Below, piece by piece: positions 13,839 to 20,997 of a stretch of 25,687 nt of DNA. The notes beneath the pieces were generated by a model that saw nothing but the letters and a program-made list of their open reading frames with translations, searched no databases and was not told where the DNA came from. Position numbers and translations under genes: made by a program. The number at the start of each line of letters is the position of its first letter. The stretch's first letter is position 1. The DNA comes from an uncultured Ruminococcus sp. Lineage in GTDB: Bacteria; Bacillota; Clostridia; Oscillospirales; Acutalibacteraceae. The stretch is taken from the NCBI GenBank assembly GCA_902803035.1, contig CADCON010000097.1, forward strand, positions 1 through 25,687, given 5' to 3'.

Positions 13839-15224
13839 TTGGATTACAATGAGCTTATCAGCATTTATCAAGAGTTTATTTATCACGGATATGATATAAC
13901 CGAGCAGGACGATTGCTTCAAGGTGGTTTACAATTTTGAAACGGTGGGGCTTACGGAATTTCATCCCTGCTGGAAGCTGCCGAAGGACGGAATCGTCATC
14001 GGCGACCCCTTCTTTCAGGAATTTGTCTTTTCCATCGGCATGGTAGAGCTTATCAGCTATTGGAAGGCGGCGTGTCCTCCGTTGGTGCGGGTGGAATGCG
14101 GCTATCTCAGCGACGATCAGATCGCGTGGTGGAAAAAGCTGTATTATCACGGTCTGGGCGAATTCTTCTACACCAACGGAATTGACACCGATATGCAGCG
14201 GTTCATGCGTATAGAAACGCCCGGAGCGGAAGCAAAGAGAGCGTTTCCCGCGGCGGGAAAGCTCAGCGGCTGCATGATTCCTGTCGGAGGAGGAAAGGAT
14301 TCCATCGTTTCGCTCCACGTGCTTTCCACAAGCGGCGACACCGGGGAGAATATGTGCTTCATGATGAACCACAGGAATTCCGCGTTCGCCACCGCGCTGC
14401 TTGCGGGATACCGTCCCGGCTCCATTTACCGCCCGAGAAGATACCTTGACCCGGTCATTGTGGAGCTGAACAGGAAGGGCTTCCTGAACGGGCACACCCC
14501 GCTGTCCGCCCTGATCGCGTTCGCCGCGTCCATGGCCGCCTATCTCTGCGGCAGGCAATACGTCGTTCTCTCCAATGAATCAAGCGCGAACGAGGCTTCC
14601 GTCGCGGGGAGCGACGTCAATCACCAGTATTCCAAGAGCTTTGAATTCGAGAAGGATTTTGCCGGTTACCTTGACCGGTACATTCCTTGCGGAGTGAAGT
14701 ATTTCAGCCTGCTGCGTCCGCTTTCAGAGCTGCAGATTGCCGCCATTTTTGCCGGTCTGAAGGAATACCATCAGGTGTTCCGCAGCTGCAATGCCGGCAA
14801 TGCGGGAACGAAATTCGACACATGGTGTCTGGACTGCTCCAAGTGTCTTTTTGTGGTAATGATTCTTTCGCCGTTTCTCACGGATGAGCAAATCAAGGAT
14901 ATTTTCCGCGTCAATCTTCTCAATTCCTCCAGCGAAAAAATGAAGGGGTATTTTGAACAACTGATCGGGCTGCACGAATCCAAGCCATTTGAATGCGTGG
15001 GCAGTATTGATGAAATCAATTTCGCCCTGTGCCTTGCCGTGCGGAAGCGGCTGCAAAGGGGAGAGGAACTGCCGCGTCTGCTGGCGTATTATACCTCCAC
15101 GCCCGCGTACGCCAAGTACAGGGATTGTCCGAATGTTTACGCTGATTACTTTGATGAAGTGAATCTGATTCCGGATCAATTGAAGCAATACGTGAGAAAA
15201 TGCGCGCAAAGCTGCCAATGGTAA
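13839..15224 (+). CDS. murL: UDP-MurNAc-L-Ala-L-Glu epimerase MurL, 461 aa
   Basis: MurL epimerises the terminal L-Glu of UDP-MurNAc-L-Ala-L-Glu to D-Glu, using ATP, in a peptidoglycan route first described in Xanthomonas as an alternative to glutamate racemase. Characteristic segments appear in family order: HGLGEFFYTNGID (104-116), the PP-loop-like PVGGGKDS (148-155), FLNGHTPLSALIAF (215-228), VLSNESSANEA with DVNHQYSKSFEFE (243-271), YFSLLRPLSELQIA (288-301), the Cys cluster WCLDCSKC (329-336) and KPFECVG near the C-terminus. Length fits the family. The start is TTG 13839, eight bases after AAAAGGAG; a GTG at 13806 would include the binding site. No murD2-type ligase, the usual partner, is in the window. 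It is monocistronic. Confidence 0.88.
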   Translation: MDYNELISIYQEFIYHGYDITEQDDCFKVVYNFETVGLTEFHPCWKLPKDGIVIGDPFFQEFVFSIGMVELISYWKAACPPLVRVECGYLSDDQIAWWKKLYYHGLGEFFYTNGIDTDMQRFMRIETPGAEAKRAFPAAGKLSGCMIPVGGGKDSIVSLHVLSTSGDTGENMCFMMNHRNSAFATALLAGYRPGSIYRPRRYLDPVIVELNRKGFLNGHTPLSALIAFAASMAAYLCGRQYVVLSNESSANEASVAGSDVNHQYSKSFEFEKDFAGYLDRYIPCGVKYFSLLRPLSELQIAAIFAGLKEYHQVFRSCNAGNAGTKFDTWCLDCSKCLFVVMILSPFLTDEQIKDIFRVNLLNSSSEKMKGYFEQLIGLHESKPFECVGSIDEINFALCLAVRKRLQRGEELPRLLAYYTSTPAYAKYRDCPNVYADYFDEVNLIPDQLKQYVRKCAQSCQW

Positions 15225-15273
15225 GGGCTGTTTTTTTCGATTATAGACAAATGTGTTGAAAATTCTTTGTCAG

Positions 15274-15295
15274 TTGAGCGCTCAATCTTTTTTTT
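15274..15295 (+). terminator. Weak possible terminator of murL
   Basis: Palindrome TTGAGCGCTCAA (15274-15285) followed by an eight-base T run (15288-15295). The stem can be only four or five pairs, so its strength is doubtful. Confidence 0.4.
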
Positions 15296-15303
15296 CATTT
15301 CGC

Positions 15304-15332
15304 TTTACACAATTATGATTTTGTGATATAAT
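15304..15332 (+). promoter_or_regulatory. Sigma-A promoter of degV
   Basis: TTTACA (15304-15309), 17-bp spacer, TATAAT (15327-15332) with a TGA extended -10, about 80 bases before the ATG at 15412. Confidence 0.8.
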
Positions 15333-15411
15333 GAATGCGAAAGCTTGTATTGTCCGGCTTTTAATCCATCATTGTGCATCAGCCGCAGTGAATAAAATGA
15401 AGGTGAATTTG

Positions 15412-16290
15412 ATGAAAAACAATGACTATATCATTCTGACCGATTCCACAACAGATATTTCTCAGAAGATTGCCGACGAAATCGACGTCAGAGTATGGCC
15501 TATGCAGTTTGAGCTGGACGGTCTGACTTACAGGAATTTTCCTGATGAGCGTGAGATGAAGTCCGATGAATTCTACGATATTATGCGTGCGGGCAAAATG
15601 CCCAAGACCTCGCAGATCAATGTGAGCGACTTCTGCGAATATTTCAGCGAATACCTCAGCAAGGGACAGGATATTCTTTATCTGGCGTTTTCTTCGGGAC
15701 TCAGCGGAACATACAATAATTCCCTGATCGCCATCGAGGAGCTTAAAACCCAATTTCCCGACAGAAAGATCATTTCGGTCGATACGTTGGCCGCTTCCAT
15801 GGGCGAGGGTCTGCTGGTCTATTTCGCGGCGCAGCATAAGAAGGAAGGCATGGGACTGGAGGAGCTTGCCAAGTGGGTCGAGGATAACCGTCTTCATCTT
15901 GTCCACTGGTTTACGGTGGATGACCTGCATCATCTCAAGAGGGGCGGCAGGGTTTCAGCCGCGACGGCACTCGTCGGCTCCGCGCTCAATATCAAGCCGG
16001 TGCTTCACGTCGACGATGAAGGACATCTGATCAATGTTTCCAAGGTGCGCGGACGCAAGGCATCCATCAACGCGATGGTTGACAGGATGGTCGAAACCTA
16101 CAACAACCAGTACGACACGGTCATGATCTGCCAGGGCGGATGCCGCAGCGACGCCGAATACCTTGAATCCGAGGTAAAAAAGCGCGTCAAGGGTGTCAGG
16201 AAGGTCATCATCGGCAATATCGGACCTGTCATAGGCGCGCACGCCGGTCCGGGCGTTCTTGCCCTTTTCTTCTACGGCGATAAGAGATAA
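15412..16290 (+). CDS. DegV family fatty-acid-binding protein, 292 aa
   Basis: DegV proteins bind a fatty acid; FakB members present it to the kinase FakA, while the role of many paralogues is unclear. The family signature is complete: IILTDSTTDIS (8-17), MPKTSQIN (63-70), LAFSSGLSGTYNN (91-103), FTVDDLHHLKRGGRVS, LNIKPVLHVDDEG and a C-terminal IGPVIGAHAGPGVLALFF containing the conserved H-x-G-P-G. Length is normal. ATG 15412 is placed five bases after GAAGGTGA; the longer frame from 15331 begins at the -10 box of the promoter and cannot be translated from that transcript. No fakA is in the window, so the FakB role is not shown. Confidence 0.92.
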   Translation: MKNNDYIILTDSTTDISQKIADEIDVRVWPMQFELDGLTYRNFPDEREMKSDEFYDIMRAGKMPKTSQINVSDFCEYFSEYLSKGQDILYLAFSSGLSGTYNNSLIAIEELKTQFPDRKIISVDTLAASMGEGLLVYFAAQHKKEGMGLEELAKWVEDNRLHLVHWFTVDDLHHLKRGGRVSAATALVGSALNIKPVLHVDDEGHLINVSKVRGRKASINAMVDRMVETYNNQYDTVMICQGGCRSDAEYLESEVKKRVKGVRKVIIGNIGPVIGAHAGPGVLALFFYGDKR

Positions 16291-16302
16291 TTCACACATT
16301 GT

Positions 16303-16339
16303 ACAGGCACCGTACCGCTATCTGACGGCCGGTGCCTGT
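16303..16339 (+). terminator. Hairpin between degV and tatD
   Basis: Perfect 10-bp inverted repeat ACAGGCACCG (16303-16312) / CGGTGCCTGT (16330-16339), 12 bases after the degV stop. It lacks a T run (TGTCATTTC follows), so it may slow or protect the transcript rather than end it. Confidence 0.45.
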
Positions 16340-16379
16340 TGTCATTTCAGAATGGAGTTATGAGAGAGGGGAATATTCT

Positions 16380-17159
16380 ATGATTTTTGACAGCCATGCC
16401 CATTATTATTCTAAAGCCTTCAATGCCGACCGTGACGAGCTTCTCACAAGACTGCACAGGGAACAGGACGTCCGCGCGATTGTCTGTCCCTCTGAAAATC
16501 TCGGGAGCGCGCTGAAATGCTTGGATCTGGCGGAGGAATACGATTTCATTTACGCCGCTGTAGGCATTCATCCGAATTATGCCGACACCTGGAGCGACAG
16601 TTACCCGGCGAAACTCAGGAAAATGCTGGAGCATAAGAAGGTTGTCGCCCTTGGCGAAGCGGGACTGGATTATTACCGCAGACAGGACAACAGGGGAAAG
16701 CAGATTCAGGTGTTTGAAACACAGCTTCAGATGGCCAAAGAGACAGGAATGCCCATGATTATTCACGACCGCGAGGCGCACGGCGATATGTACGGCATTC
16801 TCCGCAGATACAGACCGGAGGGTGTGATGCACTGCTTTTCCGGAAGTGTGGAATCCGCCCGTGAAGCTTTGCAGCTCGGATTGTATATCGGCTTAGGCGG
16901 CTCTATCACCACTCCCAACGCGGTCAAGCCTGTCGAAGTGGCGCGCTATGTACCGCTTGACAGACTGGTGCTGGAAACTGACGCGCCCTACCTGATTCCC
17001 GCTCCTTACCGCAGCGGACCGGATAAATACCGTCGCAGCGAATCGTGGATGATAAAATATGTGGCTGAATTCATCGCCGGTTTGCGCGGGATTGCGGCGG
17101 AAGAGCTGCTGGAAATCACCGCCCGCAACGCGGCTGATCTATATAGGGTAAAAATCTGA
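16380..17159 (+). CDS. tatD: TatD family metal-dependent hydrolase (putative 3'-5' DNase), 259 aa
   Basis: Amidohydrolase-fold nuclease; E. coli TatD is a Mg-dependent 3'-5' exonuclease acting in DNA repair, and Firmicute homologues are often annotated TatD or YcfH. Metal ligands are visible: His6 and His8 in FDSHAH, Glu93 in LGEAGLDYY, His129 in PMIIHDREA, His151 in MHCFSGS and Asp201 in LETDAPYL. Length matches the family. ATG 16380 follows GAGAGAGGGGA; an upstream GTG at 16332 lies inside the degV-tatD hairpin and is rejected. The gene may be transcribed from the degV promoter through the hairpin, because I saw no promoter of its own. Confidence 0.92.
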   Translation: MIFDSHAHYYSKAFNADRDELLTRLHREQDVRAIVCPSENLGSALKCLDLAEEYDFIYAAVGIHPNYADTWSDSYPAKLRKMLEHKKVVALGEAGLDYYRRQDNRGKQIQVFETQLQMAKETGMPMIIHDREAHGDMYGILRRYRPEGVMHCFSGSVESAREALQLGLYIGLGGSITTPNAVKPVEVARYVPLDRLVLETDAPYLIPAPYRSGPDKYRRSESWMIKYVAEFIAGLRGIAAEELLEITARNAADLYRVKI

Positions 17160-17167
17160 TAATTGGC

Positions 17168-17196
17168 TTGATTTTGATGAAATAATATTGTAAAAT
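17168..17196 (+). promoter_or_regulatory. Candidate promoter of the exonuclease gene and its leader peptide
   Basis: TTGATT (17168-17173), 17-bp spacer, TAAAAT (17191-17196). It starts nine bases after the tatD stop and predicts a leader of about 70 bases before the exonuclease ATG. Confidence 0.6.
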
Positions 17197-17237
17197 AGTA
17201 AAATAAACGAATAATCAATCTACAGAAAGGATTGCCT

Positions 17238-17279
17238 TTGTCTTTGAGATGGAAACTGGCATATAATCAAGCCCGATGA
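17238..17279 (+). CDS. Possible 13-residue leader peptide coupled to the exonuclease gene
   Basis: The only good Shine-Dalgarno before the exonuclease (AGAAAGG, 17224-17230) is 45 bases from its ATG but seven bases from this TTG. The frame reads MSLRWKLAYNQAR and its TGA overlaps the exonuclease ATG as ATGA, a classic coupling geometry. Nothing is known of such a peptide. Confidence 0.45.
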   Translation: MSLRWKLAYNQAR

Positions 17280-18190
17280 AGTATATTATTATTGACCTCG
17301 AATGGAACGGGGCGTCTACACAGGAAGGATTCTTCAATGAAATCATTGAGATCGGGGCGGTTGCGCTGGACGACGCCATGACCGTTACAGGCGAATTCCA
17401 GGCATTTGTCGCGCCGAAGCAAACCAGAAAGCTGCGCGGAAGAATCAAAGAGCTGACGCACATCACGAATGACGATCTGAAAAACGCCGACGGATTTATT
17501 ACGGTATTCAGAAAGCTCAAGGCATGGATCGGCAAAGAGGAAGACAACTGTATGCTGTCCTGGGGAAATTCTGATATCACCGTTCTGTATGAAAATCTCA
17601 AGCGTTACAATCTGCTGGACGAAATATACGTTATCAAGCACTACTGCGACGCGCAGCTTCTCTGTCAGAAGGCGGCGGATATTTCGCTTGCCAAGCAGAT
17701 AGGGCTTTCCGCATTTGCCGAGCTGATCGGGGTGGAAATAGGGGAGGAGCAGCTTCACAGAGCCATCAATGACAGCAGGCTGACCGCAAAATGCCTTGCC
17801 AGGATGTTTACCCCCGCGCTTTACGCGGAATTTGCGAAGAAGGCGGACCGGATTTTCTATGAGAGAATGAATTTCAAATCCTACAATCTTCAGGACATTT
17901 ACGACGAGCAGGTCATATTTTCGGATTTCATGGCCGAATGCCCTGTCTGCGGCACTTTTATGAAACGTCTTTCCCGATTCACCTACAGGAATAAGAAGCA
18001 CTACGCCAGATACTGCTGCGCGCTTTGCGGCAGGCAATTCAACATTTCCCACACCCTCAAGATTACATATGACGGTCTGGAGCATAAAAAGCTGTTTCAT
18101 GAGATCAAGGACGAAGAGGAAACCGAGTCGGAAGAACAGACGGAAAATACGGTTCAGGAAACAGCGCAGCCGGAAGGCAGCGGCGAATGA
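17276..18190 (+). CDS. DEDDh 3'-5' exonuclease with C-terminal zinc ribbon, 304 aa
   Basis: RNase T/DnaQ-fold exonuclease with all five catalytic residues: Asp7 and Glu9 in IIDLEWNG, Asp100 in LSWGNSD, His161 and Asp166 in HRAINDSRLTAKCLA. The nuclease domain resembles KapD-type proteins. It is followed by a zinc ribbon, CPVCG (222-226) and CCALCG (247-252), in a segment rich in Arg/Lys/Tyr, and then a strongly acidic tail (EDEETESEEQTE-like) to the end. The substrate (RNA or DNA) is not evident. The start at ATG 17276 is fixed by an in-frame TAA at 17264 and by the need for the IIDLE motif, yet no Shine-Dalgarno precedes it; translation is probably coupled to the short upstream frame. Confidence 0.85.
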   Translation: MKYIIIDLEWNGASTQEGFFNEIIEIGAVALDDAMTVTGEFQAFVAPKQTRKLRGRIKELTHITNDDLKNADGFITVFRKLKAWIGKEEDNCMLSWGNSDITVLYENLKRYNLLDEIYVIKHYCDAQLLCQKAADISLAKQIGLSAFAELIGVEIGEEQLHRAINDSRLTAKCLARMFTPALYAEFAKKADRIFYERMNFKSYNLQDIYDEQVIFSDFMAECPVCGTFMKRLSRFTYRNKKHYARYCCALCGRQFNISHTLKITYDGLEHKKLFHEIKDEEETESEEQTENTVQETAQPEGSGE

Positions 18191-18276
18191 CCTTTCGCGG
18201 ATAACGGTATATTTTCGGCGGGATACGGCATCTGATGCCGCAGCCTGCCGATTTTGTCAATACGGAGGAAAGCCAT

Positions 18277-19161
18277 TTGGAAAAATGCAATTTATGTCCG
18301 AGAATGTGCGGCGCGTCGAGGGGCAGGCTGCGGGGCGATGGCTTCTGCGGATGCGGGACGCTTCCGGTTATTTCCCGTGCCGCGCTGCACCATTGGGAAG
18401 AGCCGGTGATCAGCGGCGACGCGGGTTCGGGAACGATTTTCTTTTCAGGGTGCGGCCTAGGCTGTGTTTTCTGTCAGAATTACCCGATTTCCTCGGGATT
18501 GAAAGGAAAAGCGTTCACGCCGGAAGGACTGACCCGCCTTATGCGCGAGCTGGAAGCGCAGGGGGCGCATAATATCAGCTTTGTCACAGGAACGCACTAC
18601 GCGGAAGCGATTGCCGAAGCGTTGCGGATATACCGCCCGTCCGTCCCGGTTGTCTGGAACAGCGGCGGGTATGAGCGGATCGAAACGCTGCGGATGCTTT
18701 CTGAATACGTCGACGTCTGGCTGCCGGATTATAAATTCGCGCTTCCGGACGTGGCGGCAAAATACGCCCACGCGCCGGATTATCCCAGGACGGCAATGGA
18801 GGCGATACAATTCATGTGCGAAGCCGCGGGGGAAAATGTCATTGAAAACGGCGTTATGAAGCGCGGCGTGATCGTCCGTCATCTGGTGCTGCCCCGCAAC
18901 ATCAGGAATTCTGTCGCTGCGCTGCGGAAAATAGCCGCCGCGCTTCCCCGGGGCACTCTGGTGAGCATTATGAGCCAATTTACGCCGGCGGGAAATATTT
19001 CCGCCTTCCCGGAGCTGGGACGGCGGCTGACAGACTCGGAATACGCGAAGGTTCTCGATGTCGCTGACAATCTCGGCATGGTGGGCTTCCAACAGGAGCT
19101 GTCCTCCGCCGTGGAGGAATATGTCCCGGCATTCGATCTCAGTGACCCGGAGCAAGATTGA
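18277..19161 (+). CDS. PflX-like radical SAM protein, 294 aa
   Basis: Member of the COG1313 group, annotated as putative pyruvate formate-lyase-activating enzyme-like proteins; the true substrate is not known. The N-terminal Cys motif CNLCPRMCG (4-12) with a later CGC (24-26) resembles an extra iron-sulfur site. The radical SAM motif is SGCGLGCVFCQN, with Cys59, Cys63 and Cys66. Further conserved stretches are NISFVTGTHY, VWNSGGY and VDVWLPDYKF. Start TTG 18277 lies eight bases after GGAGG and gives the usual short MEKCNLCP beginning; ATG 18235 has no comparable binding site. It follows the exonuclease by 86 bp with no terminator, so co-transcription is likely. No pfl gene is nearby. Confidence 0.87.
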   Translation: MEKCNLCPRMCGASRGRLRGDGFCGCGTLPVISRAALHHWEEPVISGDAGSGTIFFSGCGLGCVFCQNYPISSGLKGKAFTPEGLTRLMRELEAQGAHNISFVTGTHYAEAIAEALRIYRPSVPVVWNSGGYERIETLRMLSEYVDVWLPDYKFALPDVAAKYAHAPDYPRTAMEAIQFMCEAAGENVIENGVMKRGVIVRHLVLPRNIRNSVAALRKIAAALPRGTLVSIMSQFTPAGNISAFPELGRRLTDSEYAKVLDVADNLGMVGFQQELSSAVEEYVPAFDLSDPEQD

Positions 19162-19186
19162 ACGCGTTCATATTTAATGATATATT
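19158..19186 (+). promoter_or_regulatory. Candidate promoter of the ABC transporter operon
   Basis: TTGAAC (19158-19163), 17-bp spacer, TATATT (19181-19186); a TATAAT follows at 19187-19192. The -35 overlaps the stop codon of the radical SAM gene. Confidence 0.5.
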
Positions 19187-19224
19187 TATAATGCGTACAC
19201 ATTTTTCTCATTCCCGGGTGATAA

Positions 19225-19246
19225 GCTGAAATATAAGATTTTCAGC
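19225..19246 (+). repeat. Inverted repeat in the leader of the ABC operon
   Basis: GCTGAAA (19225-19231) / TTTCAGC (19240-19246) around eight bases, 16 bases upstream of the AAGGACGG binding site. No T run follows, so it is a possible operator or RNA stem rather than a terminator. Confidence 0.35.
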
Positions 19247-19276
19247 GCAACAATTAATGACAAGGACGGTCATGTG

Positions 19277-20206
19277 ATGATTAAGGTATCCCATCTCACG
19301 AAAAAATACGGCGCGACAGTGGCGCTCGACAATGTCAGCTTCTCGGTCGGAAAGGGTCAGATTGCGGGCTTTCTGGGACCCAACGGCGCGGGGAAGACCA
19401 CGGCGATGAATATCATTACCGGTTATCTTTCCTCCACATCGGGCACGGTGACGATTGACGGCTTCGACATACTCGAACAGCCCACCGAAGCCAAGAAGCG
19501 GATAGGCTATCTGCCGGAGGTACCGCCGCTTTATCCCGATATGACGGTCGATGAATACCTCGGTTTCATCTACGAGCTGAAAAAGGCGGCTCAGAACAGG
19601 GAAGGACATTTCAATGAAATCTGCGAGCTGACCGGCATCAGCTCCGTCCGGCGGCGGCTGATCAGGAATCTTTCAAAGGGATATCGTCAGCGTGTTGGAA
19701 TTGCCCAGACGCTTGTCGGCAATCCTCCCGTACTGATTCTCGACGAACCGACCGTAGGTCTGGATCCGAAGCAGATCATCGAGGTGCGTTCCCTCATCCG
19801 TAAGCTGGGAGAGAAGCACACCGTTATTTTTTCCTCTCATATTCTCAGCGAGGTGCAGGCAGTCTGCGACAGAATTATTGTGCTGAATAACGGAAAGCTG
19901 GTCGCCGACAGCACGGCGGACAGCCTGAGCGACCGGCTCACCGACGGCCATTCGCTCCTTATCAGGGCGATCGGCGCGTCCAAGGAGATCCAGAGCCTGC
20001 TGAGTTCCATCAAGACCGTCAAACGCAGCACCCTGTTGTCGGAACATGATGGCACGGCGGAATTCAGCGTCAGTCTTTCTGCGTCGGAAAGCGCGCGGCG
20101 GGATATCTTTTTTGCGTTCGCTTCCCGGAAAATTCCGATCGTCGAAATGAAGCAGAGAGAGTATTCTCTTGAAGATATCTTCATGTCGCTGGTTGACAAA
20201 AAATAA
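19277..20206 (+). CDS. ABC transporter ATP-binding protein (GldA/CcmA-like), 309 aa
   Basis: ATPase of an ABC-2 type exporter. It has Walker A GPNGAGKT (34-41), Q-loop region YLPEVPPLYPDMTV, signature LSKGYRQRVGIAQ (132-144), Walker B VLILDEPTVGLD (152-163) and the switch His in IFSSHILSEVQ. The C-terminal roughly 90 residues (from about 220) form the extra domain common in ATPases of this subfamily. ATG 19277 gives the usual MIKVSHLTKKYG start; GTG 19274 immediately before is equally placed after AAGGACGG. First gene of a four-gene operon with an ABC-2 permease, a GldG-like protein and a DUF4340 protein. The substrate is unknown. Confidence 0.93.
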   Translation: MIKVSHLTKKYGATVALDNVSFSVGKGQIAGFLGPNGAGKTTAMNIITGYLSSTSGTVTIDGFDILEQPTEAKKRIGYLPEVPPLYPDMTVDEYLGFIYELKKAAQNREGHFNEICELTGISSVRRRLIRNLSKGYRQRVGIAQTLVGNPPVLILDEPTVGLDPKQIIEVRSLIRKLGEKHTVIFSSHILSEVQAVCDRIIVLNNGKLVADSTADSLSDRLTDGHSLLIRAIGASKEIQSLLSSIKTVKRSTLLSEHDGTAEFSVSLSASESARRDIFFAFASRKIPIVEMKQREYSLEDIFMSLVDKK

Positions 20207-20275
20207 TGCGCTCATACACGGGCAGCTGAAAGGCTGACGAAACATGAATTCTGACCAGAAGGAGAATCACAAAAA

Positions 20276-20980
20276 ATGAAAGCAATTTACAAAAGAGAGC
20301 TGAGCGCGTGCTTCCGCTCTCCGATAGGGTATCTCTTCTGCGGGATATACCTGTTTTTCAGCGGGATGTATTTCAATTCCGTACTGTCTGTCGGACAGTC
20401 GTCGGAATTCCCGCAGATCTATTACGGAATGCTGAATATCGTGCTGCTCATGCTGCCGCTGCTGACCATGCGGCTGTTCAGCGAGGAACGCAAGTACAAG
20501 ACCGACCAGATTCTTCTCACCTCTCCGGTCAATATCACGCCGCTTGTGCTGGGAAAATTCTTTTCCGCCCTTACGATCTACACCGGATGCACCCTCTTCA
20601 CGCTGGTTTACGCGATCGTGTTCAGCTTCTTCACCTCGCCCTCATGGCCTCTCATTACCGGCAATATACTGGGCGCGATTCTTTTCGGCGCGGCGTTTAT
20701 CGGTATCGGAATGTTCATTTCCTCCATGACCGAAAGCCAGTTTGTCGCGGGAATGGGATCGTTCTCGATTGCGACTATTTTTATTATTCTTGACGTGATA
20801 CCGCTCGTGACAAGCAGCGAATGGATTATCGCCCTTGTGAATCAGATTTCATTTGTGGGGCGATACAAGCCCTTTACCAACGGCATTCTCGATCTGTCGA
20901 GCATTATTTTCTTTATCAGCGTCGCGGCGTCATTCATATTCCTGACCGTCAGGGTCCTGGAAAAACGCCGCTGGAGCTGA
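20276..20980 (+). CDS. ABC-2 type permease (GldF-like), 234 aa
   Basis: Integral membrane subunit with about six hydrophobic segments, starting MKAIYKRELSACFRSPIGYL as is typical of GldF-type permeases. MLPLLTMRLFSEERKYKTDQ followed by LLTSPVNITPLVLGKF is the conserved cytoplasmic loop of this family. The last membrane span (about 210-228) ends in RVLEKRRWS. Length matches the family. ATG 20276 follows AAGGAG; the gap to the ATPase gene is 69 bp without a terminator. It should pair with the preceding ATPase. Confidence 0.92.
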   Translation: MKAIYKRELSACFRSPIGYLFCGIYLFFSGMYFNSVLSVGQSSEFPQIYYGMLNIVLLMLPLLTMRLFSEERKYKTDQILLTSPVNITPLVLGKFFSALTIYTGCTLFTLVYAIVFSFFTSPSWPLITGNILGAILFGAAFIGIGMFISSMTESQFVAGMGSFSIATIFIILDVIPLVTSSEWIIALVNQISFVGRYKPFTNGILDLSSIIFFISVAASFIFLTVRVLEKRRWS

Positions 20981-20997
20981 GAACGGAGGCGGATGAT

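Noticed and set aside
13728..14558. 276-codon minus-strand open frame opposite murL
   Set aside because: It covers the murL promoter and coding region, and MurL motifs on the plus strand are decisive.
17238..17267. Promoter TTGTCT / TATAAT directly before the exonuclease ATG
   Set aside because: The 18-bp spacing and weak -35 make it less convincing than the 17168-17196 pair; it is kept only as the alternative leaderless model.
17267..18100. 277-codon minus-strand open frame opposite the exonuclease
   Set aside because: The plus frame carries all five DEDDh residues and a zinc ribbon; the minus frame has no family signature.
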